Positions 20,084 to 29,515 of a stretch of 64,000 nt of DNA are shown piece after piece. The notes under the pieces were generated by a model that was given only the letters and a program-made list of their open reading frames with translations, was not told where the DNA came from and ran no database searches. How positions within the stretch are numbered: the first letter of the stretch is position 1; the number at the start of each line of letters is the position of its first letter. This stretch comes from JBKHYJ01 sp046565505 (lineage in GTDB: Bacteria; Acidobacteriota; Blastocatellia; UBA7656), in contig JBKHYJ010000022.1 in NCBI GenBank assembly GCA_046565505.1, forward strand, positions 337,285 through 401,284, given 5' to 3'. Both the position numbers and the translations under genes were made by a program.

Positions 20084-21283
20084 ATGCAAACAACCGTTAT
20101 GCAAGCGGGGGAAGTGTCTCTCGCTAAATGGACAAAACAGATCAAACGCTCGGCGCTTCAGGAAATGCTCGCCGCCGCATCGCGTCCTGGCATTCTCTCA
20201 TTCGCCCTCGGGTTGCCGGCCCCGGAATTCTTTCCGGCCGAGGCCTACGCGCAAGCCGCGGCTCAGGTGCTTGCCAACGAGCCGCGGGCCTTGCAGTACG
20301 GCCCGCCGCTTCAAGTGCCGAAAACTCATATCGTGCGACTGATGGCCGAGCGCGGCGTGCGCTGCAGCGAGTCGCAGGTCTTGCTGACGGCAGGGGCGCA
20401 GCAGGGGATGAACCTGCTGTCACGATTGCTGCTCGAACCCGGCGACCAGGTGATCATCGAGCAGAAGTGTTATCCGGGATTCCGGCAGGTGCTTGATCCG
20501 TTCGAGCCCGACATTCTGGCAGTGCCAACGGATATGGATACCGGCATGGACGTTCAGGCCGTCGAATCCCTGCTCGAACGCGGCGCGCAGCCCTCTTTAG
20601 TTTATGCGATCCCCGAAGGGCAGAATCCCCTCGCCGTCAGCATGAACGCGGTCAAACGCGAGCAACTGGTCGAGCTGGCGCGTCAATGGCAAGTGCCCAT
20701 CATTGAGGACGACGCCTATGGATTCCTGAACTATAACAGAGAGGTCGCAAAGCCGATGCGTGCGCTCGGTGCGGATTGGGTCTTCTATGTCGGTTCGTTC
20801 TCTAAGATCATGGCTCCAGCGTTACGCGTCGGGTGGCTGGTGGTGCCCGAACAATTCATGGCGAAACTATCCATCGTCAAAGAGGCCAGCGACATCGACA
20901 CGGCGACCTTCACGCAGCGAATCATCTCGGCGTATCTGGACACCGGGGAGTTGCCGGCGCATCTCGCCTTCTTGCGGAGCAAGTACCAACTCAGGCGCGA
21001 TACGATGCTCGACGCGCTTGAGAAACATTTCCCGCGCGCGGCGCAGTGGAGAACGCCGGCCAGTGGCGTCTTCATCTGGGTCGAGTTGCCGGACGAGATC
21101 GACACCACGGAGTTGTTGAGACTCGCCATCGAGACGGCAAAAGTCGCCTTCATCCCGGGCAGCGCCTTCTGCGTAGGCGGAGGCAATCGGGAGATGAATA
21201 GCATGCGGCTCAATTTCTCTAACTGTAAGCCGGACGACATCACCGAGGGCATTCAACGACTGGCGCGAGTGATTCAGCGATGA
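20084..21283 (+). CDS. PLP-dependent aminotransferase, class I/II (2-aminoadipate / MocR-type catalytic domain)
   Basis: Fold-type I aminotransferase of about 399 residues without the GntR helix-turn-helix. Motifs: substrate loop FALGLPAPEFFP, PEGQNPLAVS (Asn of the PLP pocket), EDDAYGFLNY (Asp and Tyr that contact PLP), and SFSKIMAPALRVGW with the Schiff-base Lys near residue 245. It most resembles LysN-like or aromatic/branched-chain amino acid transaminases; the substrate cannot be told from sequence. The start at 20084 has GGAGA 7 bases upstream; 20072 is an alternative. The frame is intact, in contrast to the decayed genes upstream. Confidence 0.88.
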   Translation: MQTTVMQAGEVSLAKWTKQIKRSALQEMLAAASRPGILSFALGLPAPEFFPAEAYAQAAAQVLANEPRALQYGPPLQVPKTHIVRLMAERGVRCSESQVLLTAGAQQGMNLLSRLLLEPGDQVIIEQKCYPGFRQVLDPFEPDILAVPTDMDTGMDVQAVESLLERGAQPSLVYAIPEGQNPLAVSMNAVKREQLVELARQWQVPIIEDDAYGFLNYNREVAKPMRALGADWVFYVGSFSKIMAPALRVGWLVVPEQFMAKLSIVKEASDIDTATFTQRIISAYLDTGELPAHLAFLRSKYQLRRDTMLDALEKHFPRAAQWRTPASGVFIWVELPDEIDTTELLRLAIETAKVAFIPGSAFCVGGGNREMNSMRLNFSNCKPDDITEGIQRLARVIQR

Positions 21284-21365
21284 GCTTTGTTATAAAGCGC
21301 CGGTGAGGATTCTGTTGACGTCGCGCCGCGCTGTCCGGCAGCGCGTAATCTGCGAACGAGGAGCT

Positions 21366-22490
21366 ATGGACAAGCAGGCGAATAACGGCACGCGGCAAGC
21401 TCTGCCGCTGCCAGCCGCAGACGCAACGCGGTATTCGGCGGATTCCTTACGCCGGTTCACCGCGGAAGTCTTCATGCGTTGCGGCGTCCCCGAAGACGAT
21501 GCGAGACAGGCCGCCGATGTGCTCTGCACGGCTGACGAGCGGGGCATCAGTTCGCACGGAGTCGCCCGGCTGAGATCGTATTGCGACATGATTCTGCTGG
21601 GGCGTATTAACCCCGAGGCCAGGCCCAGAGCGGTACGCGAATCGGCAAGCGTTGCCGTGATTGACGGAGACAATGGGCTTGGCCTTGTGGTCGCTCCGAA
21701 AGCCAACCGCCTCGCCATCGAGAAAGCGCACGAAGCGGACACCACCTGGGTCAGCGTGTTTAACTCCAATCATTTTGGCATTGCCCGCTATTACGCCAGG
21801 GAAGGCGCGGCGAAAGACCTGATCGGCTGGGCGGCGACGAACACGCCGGCCCTGGTTTCTCCCTTGTGGGGGATTGGCCGCCGGCTTGGAACCAATCCGC
21901 TGGCGGTTGCGATCCCTGCGCATTCGGAGCCGCCAGTCGTCATCGACCTGGCCACCAGCATGATCTCTCTCGGCATTGTCGAAAACGCCTTGCGCCGCCA
22001 GGAGTCGTTGCCGCCGGGCTGCATTGCGGATCCCCAAGGAGAACTGTCTACAGACCCCGCGCAAGTCTTAGCCGGCGGGTCTCTCTTGCCGGTCGGTGGC
22101 GACCGCGAGCATGGTGGGCATAAAGGCTATTGCCTGGCGGCGCTGATCGACATTCTGTGCGGCGTGTTGAGCGGTGCAAGCTGGGGGCCTTTTGTGCCCC
22201 CTTTCCCGCACCACTTAGCGTCCCCTGAGCGCCAGGTTGGCGAAGGCATCGGCCACCTGTTTGGGATGTTTCGCATCGGCGCTTTCATGGAGGTCGCCGA
22301 GTTCAAGCGGCGAGTCGCTGATTGGATACGCGTGATGCGAGCGACGCCGGCGCTTCCGGGAACGAAGGGCGTGCAGATACCCGGCGACCCTGAGCGCGCC
22401 GCCGCCGCCAGCGGCATTCCTCTAGCAAAGCCGGTCGTCCAAGACCTCCGCCTGCTGGCGCAGCAGTTCCGAATGCGGTTCGAAGAATGA
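21366..22490 (+). CDS. Ldh2/MdcH-type malate/L-lactate/ureidoglycolate dehydrogenase
   Basis: NAD(P)-dependent 2-hydroxyacid dehydrogenase of the Ldh2 family, 374 residues. Family motifs include ERGISSHGVARL near the N terminus, FNSNHFGIARYYA, GTNPLAVAIP and HKGYCLA. GAGGAG lies 4-9 bases before the ATG at 21366. It is 82 bp after the aminotransferase and co-directional, so the two may form a small operon converting an amino acid through its 2-oxo acid to a 2-hydroxy acid; this is inference. The stop at 22490 lies directly against the second IS remnant, so the gene may mark the right edge of the cargo. Confidence 0.87.
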   Translation: MDKQANNGTRQALPLPAADATRYSADSLRRFTAEVFMRCGVPEDDARQAADVLCTADERGISSHGVARLRSYCDMILLGRINPEARPRAVRESASVAVIDGDNGLGLVVAPKANRLAIEKAHEADTTWVSVFNSNHFGIARYYAREGAAKDLIGWAATNTPALVSPLWGIGRRLGTNPLAVAIPAHSEPPVVIDLATSMISLGIVENALRRQESLPPGCIADPQGELSTDPAQVLAGGSLLPVGGDREHGGHKGYCLAALIDILCGVLSGASWGPFVPPFPHHLASPERQVGEGIGHLFGMFRIGAFMEVAEFKRRVADWIRVMRATPALPGTKGVQIPGDPERAAAASGIPLAKPVVQDLRLLAQQFRMRFEE

Positions 22491-22496
22491 GAATCA

Positions 22497-22744
22497 AAAG
22501 CGGGAGCACTGGCGCATAGAGAACAAGTTACACTATGTCAGAGACGTGACGTTGAAGGAGGGTAAGTCGCAAGTGAGAAGCGGGAAAATCCCGCAGGCTA
22601 TGGCGGCGTTGAGGAATGCAGCAATCTCATTGATGAGAGTGAAAGGAGTGACAAACATAGTGGCAGCTTGTCAGATGTATGCGGCGCAGCCAGGTCTTGG
22701 GCTGTCAGCCCTCGGAATTGATCTTCGAGAATGAATAGACCCTG
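22497..22744 (+). mobile_element. ISAs1-family transposase 3' remnant, right boundary of island
   Basis: One frame from 22501 gives REHWRIENKLHYVRDVTLKEGK and continues to a TGA at 22732-22734. This is the same C-terminal segment as in the left remnant, with about 80% nucleotide identity by eye. The identical end sequence GAATAGACCCTG reaches 22744, which I take as the right terminal repeat. Only the last 80 codons remain and there is no left end. Same orientation as the copy at 7080-7751. Confidence 0.85.
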
Positions 22745-22821
22745 GGCACAAACGCTGAATCCTAGCCCCGGGATGCTGATTGTGATAGCATGGGTTCGCC
22801 TCGATTCGTATCAGATCCAGC

Positions 22822-23835
22822 GTGAACGACCGTGACGAGCGCCCAGAGACAGCGATGACTGTTGAAGATTTTCGAATAGCATTTAGAAAAGAGATCAAAG
22901 ACACCCTGGCCCGCATCCGGCAGCGCTACAACGTCAGCGAGGATGATTTTGCGTGCGCCCTTCATTCGTCCGCCAAGAAATATTTACCCGACGTGATGGG
23001 TCAAGAGGGCGGCCCCGGCCGCACCGACCAAGCCCGCGAAGCCGCGCGAGAGTACTTCAACTCGCTCAATTGCGAGGACCTCTGTTTAGCCGTCGCCTGC
23101 GCGAAGGGTGACGAATCCGCGTGGGAAGATTTCTACCGCGATTACCGCAGCTATATGGTCAACATCGCCCGCACTATGACGCACGACGCGGGCGCGGCCG
23201 AGCAGTTGGCCGACTCGACCTTCGCCGAACTATATGGCCTGCGGGAATCCGGCGGCGCGCGCGTGAGCAAATTCTCATTCTACTCGGGCAGGGGGTCGCT
23301 CAGGGGCTGGCTCCGCGCAGTCGTATTCCAGCTATCGGCCGACCACCACCGTCAGACGAGCCGACTGGTCCAGACCGAAGAACCCGAGGATATGGACAGG
23401 CTCGTGCTCGCCACAGACACGGGGGAGCGGCACGCGGCCCCCGAGGTCTCCTTCGTGAACGAGCGCTACCGCGCGGCCATCGCCGACGCACTGCGGCGCG
23501 CGGTCGCCGAGCTGGAATCCCGCGACCGGCTGCTGCTCGCTTACTACTACTACGACGAGATGACGCTGCGGGAGATCGGCCGGTTATTCGACGTGCATGA
23601 GGCGACCGTGAGCCGCTGGCTCACGAAGATACAGAAGCGCATACGCAAGCTGGTCGAGAAAGGGCTTGCGCGCGACCACCACTTCAACCGCCATGAGGTG
23701 AGCGAGGCCATAGAGCTTGCCGCGCAACAGATGGACGTCAACGTGCGCGAGTACCTGTTTGAGTCCGCGTCATCGGACCATGACCAGGACCGTGCCGCTA
23801 AAAGCGCGGGGGCGCTGTTGCTCCGGGATGATTGA
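22822..23835 (+). CDS. Sigma-70 family RNA polymerase sigma factor
   Basis: 337 residues. Region 2 is at about residues 90-160 (AKGDESAWEDFYRDYRSYMVNIAR) and region 4 near 215-285 with a clear helix-turn-helix (MTLREIGRLFDVHEATVSRWL). About 85 extra N-terminal residues with no known domain make it longer than typical ECF factors. Start is uncertain: GTG at 22822 or ATG at 22855. The probable anti-sigma factor starts 59 bp downstream, so the two likely form an autoregulated pair. Base composition returns here to the strongly GC-rich pattern of the core genes. Confidence 0.85.
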   Translation: MNDRDERPETAMTVEDFRIAFRKEIKDTLARIRQRYNVSEDDFACALHSSAKKYLPDVMGQEGGPGRTDQAREAAREYFNSLNCEDLCLAVACAKGDESAWEDFYRDYRSYMVNIARTMTHDAGAAEQLADSTFAELYGLRESGGARVSKFSFYSGRGSLRGWLRAVVFQLSADHHRQTSRLVQTEEPEDMDRLVLATDTGERHAAPEVSFVNERYRAAIADALRRAVAELESRDRLLLAYYYYDEMTLREIGRLFDVHEATVSRWLTKIQKRIRKLVEKGLARDHHFNRHEVSEAIELAAQQMDVNVREYLFESASSDHDQDRAAKSAGALLLRDD

Positions 23836-23893
23836 AAAAACTACGCAAGCGGGCCGCGTTGGAACATTCTTATGTAGGAGAAGACCCTGAAGG

Positions 23894-25189
23894 ATGAAGA
23901 TGTTTCGCAAAACAGAAGATGGGGCGATTGATAACCTGCTCCGCGCCCAGGCGGGGCGGGCGGGCCGGCCTCCCGCGCCCTGCCAGGAGTTTGATCCCGA
24001 CCTCGCGAACGCTTACGTCGAGCATAGCTTGCCTGTGAGAGCGCGCGCGCATTACGAGCAACACCTATCGCTGTGCGCTCCATGCAGAAAGAGCGTCGTC
24101 GCGCTCGCGCGCATGGCCGAGGCCGAAGGGGCCTTCGCCGAAAAATCTCGCGCGGCGAGCCTGCCACGCGAGCCGCGCTGGAAAGCGTTGCTGGGCGCGA
24201 TGTCGAGACCGCAATGGGCGATGGCCACGGCCGCGGTCGTCATCCTCGTTATAAGCGTCCCGCTGGTTCTATCGAGAAAGGGCGCGGGAGTTAATCAACC
24301 CCCGGAGCAAGCCAAACTGGATCAGCCTTCTCCGAGCGCCGCCGCACCTGCCGAATACAAAGCCTCGCAGGATAATCCCGGCGGCCGGCCGGTCGATGGC
24401 GGCCGCGCCCAGGCCGAACCGCCCCAGCAGGTCGCCTCGTCCCAACAGGATAGGAATGCGCCGAGACCGGCCCGCCCGGCGGAAGATTCGGGCGATGGGG
24501 CCGCACAGCCTTCCGCTGAAACGGCCGGAGGCGTAGCCGGGGGAGCTATGGCTCGGTCGGAGCCGCCGCAAACTCAGCCGGTCGAGGCTAAGCCTGTAAG
24601 TCAAGGTGCCGATCAGCCACCGGCGAAGGATATTGGTCAGGTGCCGGTCCCCGCTCAGGATGCGGCCGCCCCTCCGCCTCAACAGGCCGCGGCGGAAGAG
24701 AAACTGGCTAAGATAGACTCCGATAAGGCAAAGTCAGTAGCCGAACAGGGCAAGGAAAAAGTAGAGGTCAGCGTGCTCCAGCCCGGAAGGCCGGATGGCG
24801 AATCGCGCGCCGGTAGAGACGCCGTCGTCAGGCCGGGCGAGATAACGCCGCCGCCCGCGCCTTCGACCGGGTCCAGGGGGCGCAACGCCATGACATCGCC
24901 GCCCGGCGGGATTAATAGCCGGCTGACGGACCCCGCGCGCAACAGGGGCAGGGGCGGCGAGCGTAAGATCAACGGCAAGAAGTTCTGGCTCAAAGACGGG
25001 ACGTGGGTTGATAAGGATTACAACCCTGATAAAGATATGCCCGTCGTCACTTTTGTTCGTGACAGCGACGTTTATAAAGAACATCTCGCGAAGCGCCAGG
25101 GCTTGAAATCATACTTGAACGGGTTCGATGACAACGAGCGTGTCATCCTCATCTATAAGGGCACGGTCTACATGATCGTCCCGCAATAA
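23894..25189 (+). CDS. Probable zinc-finger anti-sigma factor with long Pro/Gln-rich exported region
   Basis: 431 residues. The N-terminal cytoplasmic part carries an anti-sigma zinc motif HLSLCAPC (HxxxCxxC, about residues 56-63). One membrane helix follows (MATAAVVILVISVPLVL, about 112-130), then a low-complexity Pro/Ala/Gln/Glu-rich spacer of about 230 residues. A small conserved-looking C-terminal domain (KFWLKDGTWVDKDYN, VFVRDSD-like, ERVILIYKGTVYMIV) closes the protein. Position directly after the sigma gene supports the role. The C-terminal domain may be the signal-sensing end; no enzyme motif is visible. ATG at 23900 is an alternative start. Confidence 0.78.
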   Translation: MKMFRKTEDGAIDNLLRAQAGRAGRPPAPCQEFDPDLANAYVEHSLPVRARAHYEQHLSLCAPCRKSVVALARMAEAEGAFAEKSRAASLPREPRWKALLGAMSRPQWAMATAAVVILVISVPLVLSRKGAGVNQPPEQAKLDQPSPSAAAPAEYKASQDNPGGRPVDGGRAQAEPPQQVASSQQDRNAPRPARPAEDSGDGAAQPSAETAGGVAGGAMARSEPPQTQPVEAKPVSQGADQPPAKDIGQVPVPAQDAAAPPPQQAAAEEKLAKIDSDKAKSVAEQGKEKVEVSVLQPGRPDGESRAGRDAVVRPGEITPPPAPSTGSRGRNAMTSPPGGINSRLTDPARNRGRGGERKINGKKFWLKDGTWVDKDYNPDKDMPVVTFVRDSDVYKEHLAKRQGLKSYLNGFDDNERVILIYKGTVYMIVPQ

Positions 25190-25223
25190 GCAAGCGAGTA
25201 ATCAATTAATCAAAGGTAAAGCG

Positions 25224-25253
25224 CCCGGCGCAAAGCGACTATCTTGCGCCGGG
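25224..25253 (+). terminator. Hairpin after the anti-sigma gene
   Basis: Perfect 10-bp inverted repeat CCCGGCGCAA / TTGCGCCGGG with a 10-base loop, 34 bp after the stop codon. It is not followed by a T run, so it may act in RNA stability or Rho-assisted termination. Confidence 0.5.
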
Positions 25254-25609
25254 CCGCGCGAGCTGCCTTCGATTCCGGGGGGGCGCTATTCAGGTGAGAT
25301 GGCCGAATCGACGAAGTGAGCGACGCCATTTGAAGCCTCGGCGTCGGACCCGACGGTACGCGCCTCGCCTGCCATTACCCCGTGATTGCTCGCGTTAATC
25401 CTGGTCGCAGAGCATTCGACGGACCTGTCATCCTCATTTCTACTACTCGCCTTGAGCATTGATTTTCACCTGCCGGTTGCTACCATGCCATTGGATAAGT
25501 TAGAGCAAAATTTAATGACGAGCGCCATATGAGAAACGCGCAAGCCGGTTAACCGAAGCAGCATACGACCGGCGTTTCGTTTCCATCGACGGAAGAAAGC
25601 TGAATAGAG
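25254..25609. other. Non-coding spacer upstream of the acyl-CoA synthetase fusion
   Basis: About 356 bp with no supported gene. It becomes AT-richer near 25490-25530, where a promoter for the downstream gene is likely, but I could not identify convincing -35 and -10 boxes. Confidence 0.4.
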
Positions 25610-28288
25610 ATGAACAGCTACCCGGCTCGCTACGAGTCCGACATATTATTGCGCGACGGCTCGACCTTGCGCCTGAGGCCGATCAGGCAGGACGACGTGC
25701 CGGCCCTGATCGATTTTCACAAGAGGCTCTCGCCCCGCAGCGTCTATTTCAGGTACTTCAGCCCGCTGCCGGAGCTGGGCGAGCAGCGCGCCATCTCCAT
25801 CACGACGGTCGATTATCATAATAACTTCGGGTTAATAGGCGAGCTGGCCGGGCGGCTCGTCGCGTTCGCCAGTTACTACCGCGGCCGCGAGGCGCACGAC
25901 CGCGCGGAGGTCGCTTTCGTCACCGAAGACGCGCTGCAAGGGCGCGGCATCGCCACGCGGATGCTTGAGCGGTTAGCCGAAATCGCCCGAGATAATGGGA
26001 TCTCTACTTTTGAAGCTTACGTGCTGGGCGACAACCGCAAGATGATGGACGTGTTCATAAGCACGGGCTTCGTAGTAGAGCGCAGGCTGGACGGCGGAAT
26101 CTTCCATGTCACTTTCCCTATTACCCCCACGCCCGAGTCCGAAGAGAAATCCGCCATGCGGTCGCATGCGGCTGCCACGGCTTCTATGAAAGTTTTCTTC
26201 GAGCCGCGGTCCGTCGCGGTCGTCGGCGCCGGCCGCCGCCGCGGCAACATAGGCGCTGAGCTGCTCCGCAATCTCGTGCAGGCGGGCTTTAATGGCGTAG
26301 TCTACCCGGTCAACCGGCGCGCCCGCGTAGTGGGATCGTTTCGCGCCTACCCGCGAATCATAGACGTGCCGGACGAGGTCGATCTCGCCATCGTGGTCGT
26401 CCCCGCCGCGGAGGTCGAGGCCGTGGTCGATGACTGCATCGCTAAAGGCGTGCGCGGCATCATCGTCATCAGCGCGGGGTTCGCCGAGACGGGCGCCGAA
26501 GGTCGCGCGCGGGAACAAGCCATACTCGAAAAGGTGAGGGCGGCCGGCGTGCGCATGATCGGGCCGAACTGCATGGGCGTCATCAACACTGACCCCGCCT
26601 TCGCGCTCAACGCGACCTTCTCGCCCGTCTACCCGCCCGCGGGTGGGGTGGCTATGTCGACTCAGAGCGGGGCGCTAGGACTTGCGATTCTTGATCACGC
26701 GCGCCGCCTCAACCTTGGCATCTCGACTTTCGTTTCGGTCGGCAATAAGGCGGACGTGTCTAGCAACGACCTCGTGCAATACTGGGCCGAAGACCCCCGC
26801 ACGGACGTGATTTTGCTCTACCTGGAAAGCTTCGGCAATCCGCGGAATTTCGGCCGGATAGCGAAACGCATAGCGCGCAATAAACCTATCGTCGCGGTGA
26901 AGTCGGGCCGGTCGCGTGCGGGCGAGCGCGCCGCTTCATCGCACACCGGCGCGCTCGCGTCTACGGACGCGGTGGCGGGCGCCTTGTTCCGGCAGGCCGG
27001 CATCATCCGCACGGATACGCTCGAAGAATTATTCGACGTGGCGAACTTGCTCGCGCACCAGCCCGTGCCGGCGGGCCGCCGCGTGGCCATTTTGACTAAC
27101 GCGGGCGGGCCGGGAATTCTCGCCGCCGACGCATGCGAGTCGCGGGGGCTTGAGCTTCCGACGCTGGGCGACTCCACTGTTCAAGGGCTGAGGTCCTTCC
27201 TGCCGCCGACCGCTAGCGTTGCGAACCCCGTAAGCATGATCGCCTGCTCCACGCCCGAGCATTTTCAGAGGGCCACGCACCTGCTGCTGGCCGACGAGAA
27301 TGTAGATTCGCTCATAGTGATATTCACCCCGCCGCTCGTCACGGACCCGGAGGCGGTGGCCGCGGCCATAGTCGAAGCGGCAAAGGGCGCCCGTGAGAAA
27401 CCTGTCCTGGCAAATTTCTTGAGCGCGAAGGGCGCGCCGGAGATTCTTTCCAACATACCGAGCTACGCCTTCCCCGAGGCCGCGGCCTCGGCCCTGGCGA
27501 AACTGACTGCGTACGCGGAGTGGCGCCGCCGCCCCGCCGGGGCCGTGCCCGTGTTCACAGACATTCAGACGGACGAGGCGCGCGCAGTCGTCGAGCGTGC
27601 GCTCGCGCGCGGGGGCGGGTGGCTCAGCCCGGCCGAAGTGCATGACCTCTTCGCGGCCGTCAAAATCCCGGTGGCGAAGACGCTTTTCGTTTCAAACGCC
27701 GACGAAGCCGTGAAGGCGGCGGCGGGCATAGGCTTTCCCGTCGCGCTCAAAGCCGCGGGGCCGACTATTCTTCATAAGATGAAGGCGGGCGGGGTGGCGC
27801 TCGGGTTGAGCCACGCGGGCGCGGTTCGGAAGGCTTATGCCGATATGGCCGGCAGGCTGGGGGCTGACCTTACGGGCGCGCTGGTTCAAGAGATGATCCC
27901 TGACGGCGTCGAAGTGGTGGTCGGGTCTACGCTCGACCCGACCTTCGGCCCGCTCGTACTGTATGGCGGGGGCGGCATACTCGTAGAGTTATTGAATGAC
28001 GTGGCCTTTCGCATAAACCCTCTAACGGACGTGGACGTTCAAGACATGATTAATGAAGTGAAAGGCACGGCGCTGCTCAGGGGCTATCACGGAGCGCCCG
28101 CCGGGGATGAAACGGCGCTCGCCGAGATCATTTCGCGCGTGTCTGCCCTGATAGAGATGTGCCCGCAGATCCATGAGATGGACGCGAATCCCGTCAGAGT
28201 TCTACAGCGGGGCGCGGTCGTCGTCGACGCCAGGGTCCGGGTGAATCGCCTGCCCGAATCGAAGCCCACCCGCCGCATAGCTTATTAA
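25610..28288 (+). CDS. GNAT acetyltransferase fused to NDP-forming acyl-CoA synthetase (Pat-like)
   Basis: 892 residues. GNAT domain at about 1-165 (acetyl-CoA loop ALQGRGIATRML), CoA-binding Rossmann domain about 190-290 (VAVVGAGRRRGNIG), succinyl-CoA-ligase-like domains about 300-640 (MSTQSGALGLAIL; SSHTGALASTDAV with the likely phospho-His), and ATP-grasp domain about 660-885. Enzymes of this kind acetylate lysines of proteins such as acetyl-CoA synthetase. The synthetase part may be catalytic or only regulatory. In E. coli PatZ the GNAT domain is C-terminal; here it is N-terminal. It stands alone, with no clear operon partner. Confidence 0.9.
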   Translation: MNSYPARYESDILLRDGSTLRLRPIRQDDVPALIDFHKRLSPRSVYFRYFSPLPELGEQRAISITTVDYHNNFGLIGELAGRLVAFASYYRGREAHDRAEVAFVTEDALQGRGIATRMLERLAEIARDNGISTFEAYVLGDNRKMMDVFISTGFVVERRLDGGIFHVTFPITPTPESEEKSAMRSHAAATASMKVFFEPRSVAVVGAGRRRGNIGAELLRNLVQAGFNGVVYPVNRRARVVGSFRAYPRIIDVPDEVDLAIVVVPAAEVEAVVDDCIAKGVRGIIVISAGFAETGAEGRAREQAILEKVRAAGVRMIGPNCMGVINTDPAFALNATFSPVYPPAGGVAMSTQSGALGLAILDHARRLNLGISTFVSVGNKADVSSNDLVQYWAEDPRTDVILLYLESFGNPRNFGRIAKRIARNKPIVAVKSGRSRAGERAASSHTGALASTDAVAGALFRQAGIIRTDTLEELFDVANLLAHQPVPAGRRVAILTNAGGPGILAADACESRGLELPTLGDSTVQGLRSFLPPTASVANPVSMIACSTPEHFQRATHLLLADENVDSLIVIFTPPLVTDPEAVAAAIVEAAKGAREKPVLANFLSAKGAPEILSNIPSYAFPEAAASALAKLTAYAEWRRRPAGAVPVFTDIQTDEARAVVERALARGGGWLSPAEVHDLFAAVKIPVAKTLFVSNADEAVKAAAGIGFPVALKAAGPTILHKMKAGGVALGLSHAGAVRKAYADMAGRLGADLTGALVQEMIPDGVEVVVGSTLDPTFGPLVLYGGGGILVELLNDVAFRINPLTDVDVQDMINEVKGTALLRGYHGAPAGDETALAEIISRVSALIEMCPQIHEMDANPVRVLQRGAVVVDARVRVNRLPESKPTRRIAY

Positions 28289-28422
28289 AAAGGGCCATGC
28301 GGCGAGGGCCGGGCGGGATGGCAGGCGCGCCGCCGGTTAACGACAAATACCCCTTCTACGCGTCGCGCGCCGCACAGGTTTTTCACCCGGCCTTCGGCAC
28401 TCACCGCCCGGCCCTTCGCGCG

Positions 28423-28821
28423 TCAACCCATGTGAGAAAAACGCTGAGGCTCAATTTTATAGATCACCCGAACTTCGCCCGGCTGCCGCCACGGATACCT
28501 GTCTTCGCCTATATACTTCTTAGCCATCTTATCAATGTGGTCGTCGGCGCCCTCCTCTGTAATATCCGCGACGCGGCCTCGCACTTCGAGATAGCGGTAA
28601 GGATTATCCGGGTCCATTATGGAAAGCGCGACAGAAGAATTGCGCTGAATGTTCTTGTCTTTCCTCCGCCCGCGCGCGGAGTTCACTACGAGGTGTGTGC
28701 CGTCATAGTCTACCCAGACCGGGGTCACTTGCGGCGTGCCATCGGGCATCACGGTGGCGAGGTTCGCGAAAGCCTTCTTGTCGAAGAGGTCAATGTATTT
28801 TTCGGGAATTGCTTCTGCCAT
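28423..28821 (-). CDS. PPOX-class pyridoxamine 5'-phosphate oxidase-like protein (possibly F420-dependent)
   Basis: 132-residue split-barrel flavin/F420-binding protein. Typical motifs: FANLATVMPDGTPQVTPVW at the N terminus, RKDKNIQRNSSVALSI in the middle and YRYLEVRGRVADI. The ATG at 28821 is preferred because GGAGAA precedes it; an upstream ATG at 28854 would add 11 residues. The family includes F420H2-dependent reductases and general stress proteins; cofactor and substrate are unknown. A structurally related gene follows on the same strand. Confidence 0.82.
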   Translation of the reverse strand: MAEAIPEKYIDLFDKKAFANLATVMPDGTPQVTPVWVDYDGTHLVVNSARGRRKDKNIQRNSSVALSIMDPDNPYRYLEVRGRVADITEEGADDHIDKMAKKYIGEDRYPWRQPGEVRVIYKIEPQRFSHMG

Positions 28822-28999
28822 TGTTTTCTCCTTTGAAATAGCTTGAGCGTTCATCCCAAGCGATGAAAGCCGAGTACTGGCTGCCTAAAACCGCCGCATG
28901 AATTTTGACCGACGCGGGCCTGTTTGTGAAGAGTGAAAGGGTCGGGCGGGGGCCGGCGGGATTAATAGTATGGCCGGGGCGAAATCGGCGCGGCGTTCG

Positions 29000-29344
29000 C
29001 TACCACTGTTGTTCGTCAGGGACTATCTCGACGGGAAGCCCATCCCCCCAACCATACTTCTCCACCTCCAGCCGCCGCGCAACCTCCCAGGCGTCCGCGT
29101 CGCGCGATTTATCCAGCACGCGCGCCGCCGCGGCGAATTCGCTTTGCCCGACGCGGACGTGGACGCGCGGGTTGCGCTCGATGTTTTTCACCCACTGCGT
29201 CTTATGGAAATGCTCGGCCAGGATGTACAGTTTGCCTTGATGTTCTACGAACCAGATTTCTATCTCGCGGGGCAGGCCCGTCACGCGGCCCGTCGTGGTG
29301 AGGTAAAGGTATTGAAGCTTTGACAAATCATTTTGCGCAGGCAT
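29000..29344 (-). CDS. Nitroreductase / deazaflavin (Ddn)-type split-barrel protein
   Basis: 114 residues from the Met at 29344. Pattern LYLTTTGRVTGLPREIEIWFV, then KTQWVKNIERNPRVHVRVG, matches the Ddn-like F420H2-dependent quinone reductase/nitroreductase group (PF04075). These are small proteins that use F420 or flavin at a split barrel. Located 178 bp upstream of the PPOX gene in the same direction; the two may function together, but the spacing argues for separate ribosome sites at least. No F420 synthesis genes are in the window. Confidence 0.7.
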   Translation of the reverse strand: MPAQNDLSKLQYLYLTTTGRVTGLPREIEIWFVEHQGKLYILAEHFHKTQWVKNIERNPRVHVRVGQSEFAAAARVLDKSRDADAWEVARRLEVEKYGWGDGLPVEIVPDEQQW

Positions 29345-29515
29345 AACCCGTCCTCGCGTCAGCAGCCTAGATGAATGATTCAGCCACATGCCTCAGCCCA
29401 AATCAAGGCGTTTCGCGCAGAGGCGCTGAGTGACCGGGGCCACATATTACGCGGAGACGTTCCCCGTGCGGCTTTATCATCCGGCCTGCCCGCTTGGCGG
29501 AGCGCCTCGCGCCCG

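Noticed and set aside
22700..22822. A direct repeat of the tRNA-Val 3' end as the right attachment site
   Set aside because: I looked for the last bases of the tRNA near the right IS remnant and found no convincing copy.
28297..28836. 179-codon plus-strand frame opposite the PPOX gene
   Set aside because: The minus-strand protein has family motifs and a ribosome site; the plus-strand one has neither.
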